This document shows, piece by piece, positions 59,231 through 64,000 of a stretch of 64,000 nt of DNA; positions within the stretch are counted from its first letter, which is position 1; every line of letters begins with the position of its first letter. The position numbers and the translations under genes are program-made. Under the pieces are notes generated by a model. That model saw only the letters and a list, made by a program, of their open reading frames with translations, made no database searches and was not told the origin of the DNA. Where the stretch lies: the NCBI RefSeq assembly GCF_022712275.1, contig NZ_JALAGU010000011.1:1-64000 (forward strand), read 5' to 3'. Source of the stretch: Corynebacterium sp. (GTDB taxonomy: Bacteria; Actinomycetota; Actinomycetes; Mycobacteriales; Mycobacteriaceae).

Positions 59231-61063
59231 ATGGACACTTCCACAGTCTTCACCGTCGACCAGATCCGCCAGGCTGAACAGCCCCTGCTGGCAGCCCAGA
59301 GCAGGACCGACGAGCTGATGCAGTCCGCCGCTGCCGGGGTCGCCGCCGCGGCACGGATGATGCTGGAGCGCAAGCCTGTCACGGGCCCCCAGACCTGCGT
59401 CCTCCTCGCTGTCGGCGGCGGGGGCAACGGGGGAGATGCCCTCTACGCCGGACGCGACCTCCTCGCCGACGGGTGGACGGTGGACGCCGTGCTGCTCGGC
59501 CGCGACCGGGACACCGGCGACGTGCGGGTCCACCAGGACGCGCTGGACGCCTTCGCCGCAGCCGGCGGCTCGGTCGTGGACTACAACGACCTGTGGACGC
59601 AGCGACCCGCGCCCTACCGGCTGCTCATTGACGGGGTGCTCGGTATGGGCGGGGCCGGGGGAGTGGACCCTCGCTCGGCGACGGTGCTGGACCTGGCGAA
59701 CCGGTGGCTGTTCCCTCTCCTGTCGGTCGACGTGCCCTCCGGCATTGACGCAGACACCGGTGCCGTGCCGGAGCCGGTGGATGCCCCTGACCCGTTCGGG
59801 GCCCGTGAGGTGCCGTTCCTGTCCCACGCCATCGCCGATGTGACCGTGACTTTCGGGGGGTGGCGCCGGGCACATGCGGTGAACGCCTTCTGCGGGCAGG
59901 TGCTGCTGGCCGATCCTGCGCTGGATGACGGCCGCTCCATCGGTGGGGAGCTGGGGGAGATCGACGCATGGTGGCGTCCTGAACCGGGCGTGCATGTCGG
60001 GTTCGCGGAGGCTGCCACGCCTACTGCCGACCCACGGGCGGAGTTCCCGTCCCGCGACCTGGGCGGCCGCTGGGACGCCTCAGGAGCCGGTCTGGAGACA
60101 CCCGGCCTGCATGCCTCCCAGCTCCAGGGGCCGTCCGAACCCGGACCCTACGACGACAAGTACACCGGCGGCGTGGTCGGCGTGTGTGCGGGATCTTCGC
60201 GGTATCCGGGGGCGGCGGTGCTGGCCACCACCGGTGCCGTGCGGGCGACGAGTGCCATGGTGCGCTACATCGGCAGTGGCTCCCCGGAGGTCCTGCGGGC
60301 CACCCCGGAGGTCATCTGGTCGCCGACGGTGGCGGAGACCGGCCGGGTGCAGGCGTGGGTCGTGGGCCCGGGTTGCGGCACGGACGAGGACGCCGCCTCG
60401 GAGCTCGCCGAGCTGCTGGCCCGACCTGAGCCGCTGCTCATCGACGCCGACGCCCTGACCCTGCTCTCACAGCGCCCGGACCTGCGTGAGGCACTGATCG
60501 CCCGCTCTCCGGACGCCCGGGGAACCGCGCGTGACGACCGTCCGACACTGCTCACCCCGCACGCCGGAGAGTTCCGTCGGCTGGCGGACGCCGTGAATGC
60601 TGCGCTGTCGGACGGTGCCGAACCTGTCTCTGACCCGGACACCGACCGCATCGCCGCAGTGGTGGCACTGTCCGAGGCCCTGCACTGCACGGTGCTGCTC
60701 AAGGGGCGGCACACCGTCATCGCGCAGCGTCCTGACCTGTGCCCGGGAGGAGCTGCGGCGGGTACCCGGGTGACCTGTATCGACGCCGGGACGTCCTGGG
60801 GAGCCACGCCCGGCTCCGGTGACGTGCTCGCCGGGATCACCGGGGCGCTGATGGCGGAGTTCGCGGCGAAGTACCCCGTGGGCATGTCGACAGGTGCGGC
60901 CACCCAGGCGGTGGCGCTGCACGCTCTGGCCGCCGCTGTTGCCGCAGAGACCCCTGACGGCTGTGCCCCGACCTCGGCGTCGAGGATCGCGGACGCCGTG
61001 CCGCAGGCCTGGGCCCGCTCCGGCCCCTCCACCACGCGCCGCCGCTACCGTCCTGAGATCTGA
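59231..61063 (+). CDS. nnr: Bifunctional NAD(P)H-hydrate epimerase / ADP- or ATP-dependent dehydratase
   Basis: A 610-residue fusion. The N-terminal YjeF_N epimerase (about 10-240) has the GGGGNGGDALYAGRDL phosphate loop. The C-terminal carbohydrate-kinase-like dehydratase (about 310-605) shows GVCAGSSRYPGAAVLATTGA, GPGCGTDED, TPHAGEFRRL, LLKGRHTVIA and the catalytic Asp in PGSGDVLAGITGAL. It repairs damaged NAD(P)HX. Fusion is the norm in actinobacteria. ATG 59231 is taken because the conserved part begins there; an upstream in-frame start lies in the VanZ promoter. Confidence 0.92.
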   Translation: MDTSTVFTVDQIRQAEQPLLAAQSRTDELMQSAAAGVAAAARMMLERKPVTGPQTCVLLAVGGGGNGGDALYAGRDLLADGWTVDAVLLGRDRDTGDVRVHQDALDAFAAAGGSVVDYNDLWTQRPAPYRLLIDGVLGMGGAGGVDPRSATVLDLANRWLFPLLSVDVPSGIDADTGAVPEPVDAPDPFGAREVPFLSHAIADVTVTFGGWRRAHAVNAFCGQVLLADPALDDGRSIGGELGEIDAWWRPEPGVHVGFAEAATPTADPRAEFPSRDLGGRWDASGAGLETPGLHASQLQGPSEPGPYDDKYTGGVVGVCAGSSRYPGAAVLATTGAVRATSAMVRYIGSGSPEVLRATPEVIWSPTVAETGRVQAWVVGPGCGTDEDAASELAELLARPEPLLIDADALTLLSQRPDLREALIARSPDARGTARDDRPTLLTPHAGEFRRLADAVNAALSDGAEPVSDPDTDRIAAVVALSEALHCTVLLKGRHTVIAQRPDLCPGGAAAGTRVTCIDAGTSWGATPGSGDVLAGITGALMAEFAAKYPVGMSTGAATQAVALHALAAAVAAETPDGCAPTSASRIADAVPQAWARSGPSTTRRRYRPEI

Positions 61064-61103
61064 CGCCCTGGGACCGGGAACTCCGGCTCTGGGCCCCAGG
61101 CGT
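61063..61103 (+). terminator. Hairpin after the nnr gene
   Basis: ACGCCCTGGG (61063-61072) and CCCCAGGCGT (61094-61103) are complementary with one bulge and begin at the stop codon of the nnr gene. It could terminate transcription, although no T-run follows, so the call is tentative. The region to 61318 has no other gene. Confidence 0.35.
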
Positions 61104-61318
61104 CCTGCAGCTTGGCGCCGCGCACAATTCGACTGCACCTGTGGCGGTGACGGGAAAACCCGGCGCATTCCGCAAAGGTGTGTTTGACCCATGGACCATG
61201 GACTCTGGGGGAGAGTGCGGGGCGGGGAGCCGCGACCGCACACACGCTGACCATCCATTCCTGCTCGATCCGGAATGTGTACCTGCTGACTGGTACATCG
61301 GGGAGATACCGTCGCGCC

Positions 61319-62263
61319 ATGCCCGTCGACCCGACCCGTTTCCGCCTGTTCTGCCGTCCACCACGGCAGAGCTTCGGGCCACGGGTAAGACCCACCGGAA
61401 GATCGCGAAGTCCCACGTCCGTGTGGAGTACGGCATGACGCCGTTCGTCGACGAAGAGTTGCTGGAGTTCCTCGCCCCCGCTGGGACCTCGAAGAACAAT
61501 GCTCCGGAGTACATCATGCTCACCCCCCACCCGGCTGCTGGAAGTCCACAGGAGCAGTGCACGGGGATTCACGGGGACGCTGGAACGGCTCAATCAGCTC
61601 CGGTGTGCTGGTCCGGGAACAACGCTGTCCCACATGCTCGGTACTGTCGACGTGCCGGATTCTGCGCGCGACCGTCGACGGCAGGTACCGGACCTGTCGG
61701 AGTTCCGCCCGGGATTCACCAGGGAGTTCATCCGCGCTATCCAGGTCAGTGACGCATTCCACCGGGCACTGGGACGTCAGTCTCCTATGCACACAGGCGA
61801 CCTGCGCGCACCTGGAGGTGTGGACGCGATCTTCGCCGGCCGCGTACTCGGGTACACCGACGTCGGTGCCGAATCTTCTCCCGAGACGCTGCTCCGACTT
61901 GCGGTCAGCGACCTCGCGCCGGGGCTGCGCAGTCAGATCCCGGTGTGGAAGGACGACGGGTCAAGGCTCCTGACGTCCTGTGACCTGGGGTGGGAGGATC
62001 GCCGGGTGTTCCTGTTCTACGACGGCGCGCACCATCTGCAGCGCATCCGGCGCAACCATGACTCGAAGGTGCCGGCTGCACTGCAGCGCGACGGTGGAAA
62101 GGTGCTTCGTCTGGTTGCCGAGGACGTGGCGGATGCGCATGCAGTCAGCGATCTCCGTGAGCGGGTGGCTGAGGCGCTGGGGCAGAGGGTTGGTGTCCTC
62201 GGACCCGGTCCTGCGTCATCGGAGAATTACGGTTCAGTGCGCTTTTGCGTAATTCTCCGATGA
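61319..62263 (+). pseudogene. Frameshifted DUF559 (PD-(D/E)XK endonuclease-like) gene
   Basis: Family features appear in order but in different frames. ATG 61319 opens MPVDPTRFRLF; a change of frame leads to STTAELRATGKTHRKIAKSH (about 61352-61411), the N-terminal helix-turn-helix-like part of this family. Another frame change near 61500-61650 leads to the C-terminal part RPGFTREFIRAIQVSDAFHRAL, ESSPETLLRL and CDLGWEDRRVFLFYDGAHH, ending at 62263. It aligns with the 47-kb copy over the nuclease half. At least two frameshifts. The stop lies within the 62211-62268 palindrome. Confidence 0.7.
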
Positions 62264-62268
62264 CGCAG
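62211..62268. repeat. Perfect 21-bp inverted repeat with 16-base loop
   Basis: The left arm CTGCGTCATCGGAGAATTAC plus G (62211-62231) is the exact complement of 62248-62268; the loop is GTTCAGTGCGCTTTTG. It is the largest palindrome noticed in the window. It includes the last 18 codons of the decayed DUF559 gene and faces the LCP gene, so it can act as a bidirectional transcript end. Its outer octamer CTGCGTCA is shared with the 7541-7605 repeat. Confidence 0.85.
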
Positions 62269-62336
62269 CGCACACCCTCACGGCACCGCCGACCTGCGGG
62301 GCACCGGGAGTCCGGGCACCGGCAGGCGAGGCAGAG

Positions 62337-64000
62337 TCAGTTGACGCACATGGTGTCGGACTCGTTTGCGGTGATCGGCGCCTGATCCTCCTCAGAACCG
62401 GCGTCCATGGTGCCCGGGATCCCGATCGTCTCACCGGAGTAGTCGTCCCCGCTGTCGGAGGAATCGTCGGAATCGGAGCTGTCCAGAGTGCGGGTGTCGT
62501 CCTCGGTGGCGCCGGGACCGGAGTAGGTACCGGACAGGGTGACGCTGATCTGGCCTGCCTCCAGAGTCGGATCCTCGACGACCTGCAGGTCGCCGAGCTT
62601 CTTCGCCAGGTCGCGGGCGGCAGGGTCATTGACGTCGGCGACGTTCACCTGGCTTTCCGAGACGCCGGACTCGTCGTGGTTGCCGACCTCACCGACGGTG
62701 AAACCTGCACCGGCGACCAGGTCACCGACGCGGGTGGCCAGGCCGTCGACATTGCCGGCGTTGAGCACGGAGACAGTGGATGCCGCAGCGTCGTAGTCCG
62801 GGATGGACTCCTCGGTCGTCTCCTCGGAGTCTGACTCGTCGGAGTTGTCCTTGTCCTCGTCGCCGAGCAGCTCGTCGAAGAAGCCGCGGACCTGGCCCGG
62901 GTCGACCGTGACCACGGACTGGCCGTCCTCGCTGGTGCCGTCGATGCTGGTCACCGGAATCGTCTGGAAGGAGACGTTGCCGCCGGAGAGGTTCTGCATC
63001 TGGGTGGCCAGACCCATGATGTCCCATCCGGAGTCGATGGTCAGCGACCGGGAGACGGCGTCATTGAGCTTGCTGAGCTGGCCGGGGTTGGACAGCGTCT
63101 TCGCCGAGAGGATCTTGTTCGCCAGGCTGGCGAGGTAGGCCTGCTGGCGGGTGATGCGGTCCAGGTCACCGCGCGGCAGGTCGTGGCGCTGACGCACGAA
63201 GCTCAGGGCATTCGGACCGTCCAGGGTCTGCTGACCGGCGGGGAAGTTGGCACCGGACAGCGGCTCGTCGACCGGGTTGTTGAGGCAGACGTCGACACCA
63301 CCGACGGCATCGGTGAGCAGCACGAAGCCGAGCAGGCCGACCTCGGCATAGTGGTCGACACTGATGCCGGTGAGGTTGCCGATGGTTCCGATGAGCGCCT
63401 CGCGGCCCTTCTGGATACCTTCCTTGGAGACCTTGTCCTCGTCGTATTCTTCACCGTTGGCCGCGGCTTCATCGGCGGCGTCCTGCTCGTACTGCCACTT
63501 GGTGCTGCCGTAGACCGAGTTCAGCTTGACGTTGCCCAGATCATCACCACCGTCGACGTAGGTGTCACGGGGCAGGGAGACGGCGGTGGCGGAGGAGCCG
63601 TCGTTGGGGATACGGATGAGGATCATCGTGTCCGTACTGGTGGTCTCCTCCTCGCCGGCGCGGAGCATGTCGATTTCTTCCTGGGAGAGCGGGTTGCCTT
63701 TGGCGTCCGTGCGGGAGTCGATACCGACCAGCAGGATGTCGGTTGCACCGTCGGCCTGGTCGCCGAGGTCGAGTCCGCCGGTGGTGGCGAGGTTGTCGCC
63801 GAGCTTTCCGACGGTGGAGTAGCCGTAGCCGCCGCCGATCAGCAGCAGGACGGCGAGGATGCCGAGCACGACCTTCACCGGGGTGGGGCCGAGCTGCCGG
63901 TGGTCGCTGGGGCCGGACGAGCGGGAACGACGCGACGCCCGGGAGGACGCCGCGGCACGCCGCCTGCCCGACGAGGACGACGACGTGGAAGAAGAGGAAG
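62337..64000 (-). CDS. lcpA: LCP-family cell-wall ligase (LytR-CpsA-Psr), partial at window edge
   Basis: At least 554 residues, with the N-terminus beyond the window. It has a basic, Ser-rich cytoplasmic part, one helix (VVLGILAVLLLIGGGYGY), an LCP catalytic domain with DTMILIRIP, SLPRDTYVD and FVRQRHDLPRGDLDRITRQQAY (conserved Arg/Asp set), then a LytR_C domain (about residues 360-450 counted from the helix) and an acidic/Ser tail. LCP enzymes attach arabinogalactan to peptidoglycan in corynebacteria and mycobacteria. The TIGR03089 neighbour supports orthology to Rv3267/LcpA. Confidence 0.88.
   Translation of the reverse strand, partial: SSSSTSSSSSGRRRAAASSRASRRSRSSGPSDHRQLGPTPVKVVLGILAVLLLIGGGYGYSTVGKLGDNLATTGGLDLGDQADGATDILLVGIDSRTDAKGNPLSQEEIDMLRAGEEETTSTDTMILIRIPNDGSSATAVSLPRDTYVDGGDDLGNVKLNSVYGSTKWQYEQDAADEAAANGEEYDEDKVSKEGIQKGREALIGTIGNLTGISVDHYAEVGLLGFVLLTDAVGGVDVCLNNPVDEPLSGANFPAGQQTLDGPNALSFVRQRHDLPRGDLDRITRQQAYLASLANKILSAKTLSNPGQLSKLNDAVSRSLTIDSGWDIMGLATQMQNLSGGNVSFQTIPVTSIDGTSEDGQSVVTVDPGQVRGFFDELLGDEDKDNSDESDSEETTEESIPDYDAAASTVSVLNAGNVDGLATRVGDLVAGAGFTVGEVGNHDESGVSESQVNVADVNDPAARDLAKKLGDLQVVEDPTLEAGQISVTLSGTYSGPGATEDDTRTLDSSDSDDSSDSGDDYSGETIGIPGTMDAGSEEDQAPITANESDTMCVN

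Noticed and set aside
59231..61063. Fusion of epimerase and kinase-like domains as a novelty
   Set aside because: The YjeF_N/dehydratase fusion is common in bacteria.
1..64000. tRNA, rRNA, CRISPR, prophage or intact insertion sequence
   Set aside because: No cloverleaf with a GGTTCGAATCC-type arm, no regularly spaced repeats and no transposase or integrase motif were noticed on either strand. A search with dedicated tools was not possible.

Overview
The window is high-GC DNA from a mycolic-acid actinobacterium, most likely a Corynebacterium. This is judged from gene content and gene order alone. Two blocks are the usual corynebacterial/mycobacterial ones: (a) upp, pmmB, purine nucleoside phosphorylase and an M20 amidohydrolase; (b) accBC, sseA, maf, accE, accD1, birA, a PH-domain membrane protein, purK and purE. 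They are followed by a trehalose-type ABC importer (tusGFEK/sugABC-like), and the right edge carries a TIGR03089 protein, a VanZ-like protein, a fused NAD(P)HX repair enzyme and an LcpA-type LCP ligase. No tRNA, rRNA, CRISPR array, prophage or intact insertion sequence was seen.

Layout. 0-5.4 kb: iron/siderophore module (IrtA/IrtB- or YbtPQ-like ABC pair, TetR regulator, FecB-like lipoprotein) with two DtxR-like iron boxes. 5.4-10.6 kb: MocR regulator, DUF1707/LiaF-like protein and a CUT2 sugar ABC importer with a LacI-type operator candidate. 10.7-15.5 kb: a tight four-gene envelope operon (MacB/LolD-like ATPase, double FtsX permease and two secreted, C-terminally anchored proteins, one with a DUF6801-like domain). 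15.5-16.5 kb: a decayed Ser/Thr kinase. 16.6-22.2 kb: J-like membrane protein, FUSC protein, and a four-gene operon with a WXG100-sized protein and a signal-less NlpC/P60 hydrolase. 22.2-28.5 kb: nucleoside and sugar-phosphate genes. 28.5-35.5 kb: a peptidase-E remnant, a DUF1707 protein, and the operon acyl-CoA ligase - DUF3556 membrane protein - FAD oxidoreductase - PucR regulator. 35.7-46 kb: glycerol kinase directly after accBC, then the acyl-CoA carboxylase/biotin and purine genes. 46-52.4 kb: DUF218 protein, a truncated DUF559 nuclease and the trehalose importer. 52.4-56.4 kb: a two-component system and a DRR-type ABC transporter with a perfect palindrome between them. 56.4-64 kb: a broken zinc-ribbon gene, envelope and housekeeping genes, a second broken DUF559 gene ending in a 21-bp perfect inverted repeat, and LCP (cut by the window edge).

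The best candidates for undescribed biology are the DUF6801-type envelope operon (10.7-15.5 kb), the ligase/DUF3556/oxidoreductase/PucR operon (29.3-35.5 kb), and the signal-less NlpC/P60 operon (19.3-22.2 kb). The rest is well-known metabolism, regulated transport, and an unusual number of gene remnants (five in 64 kb).
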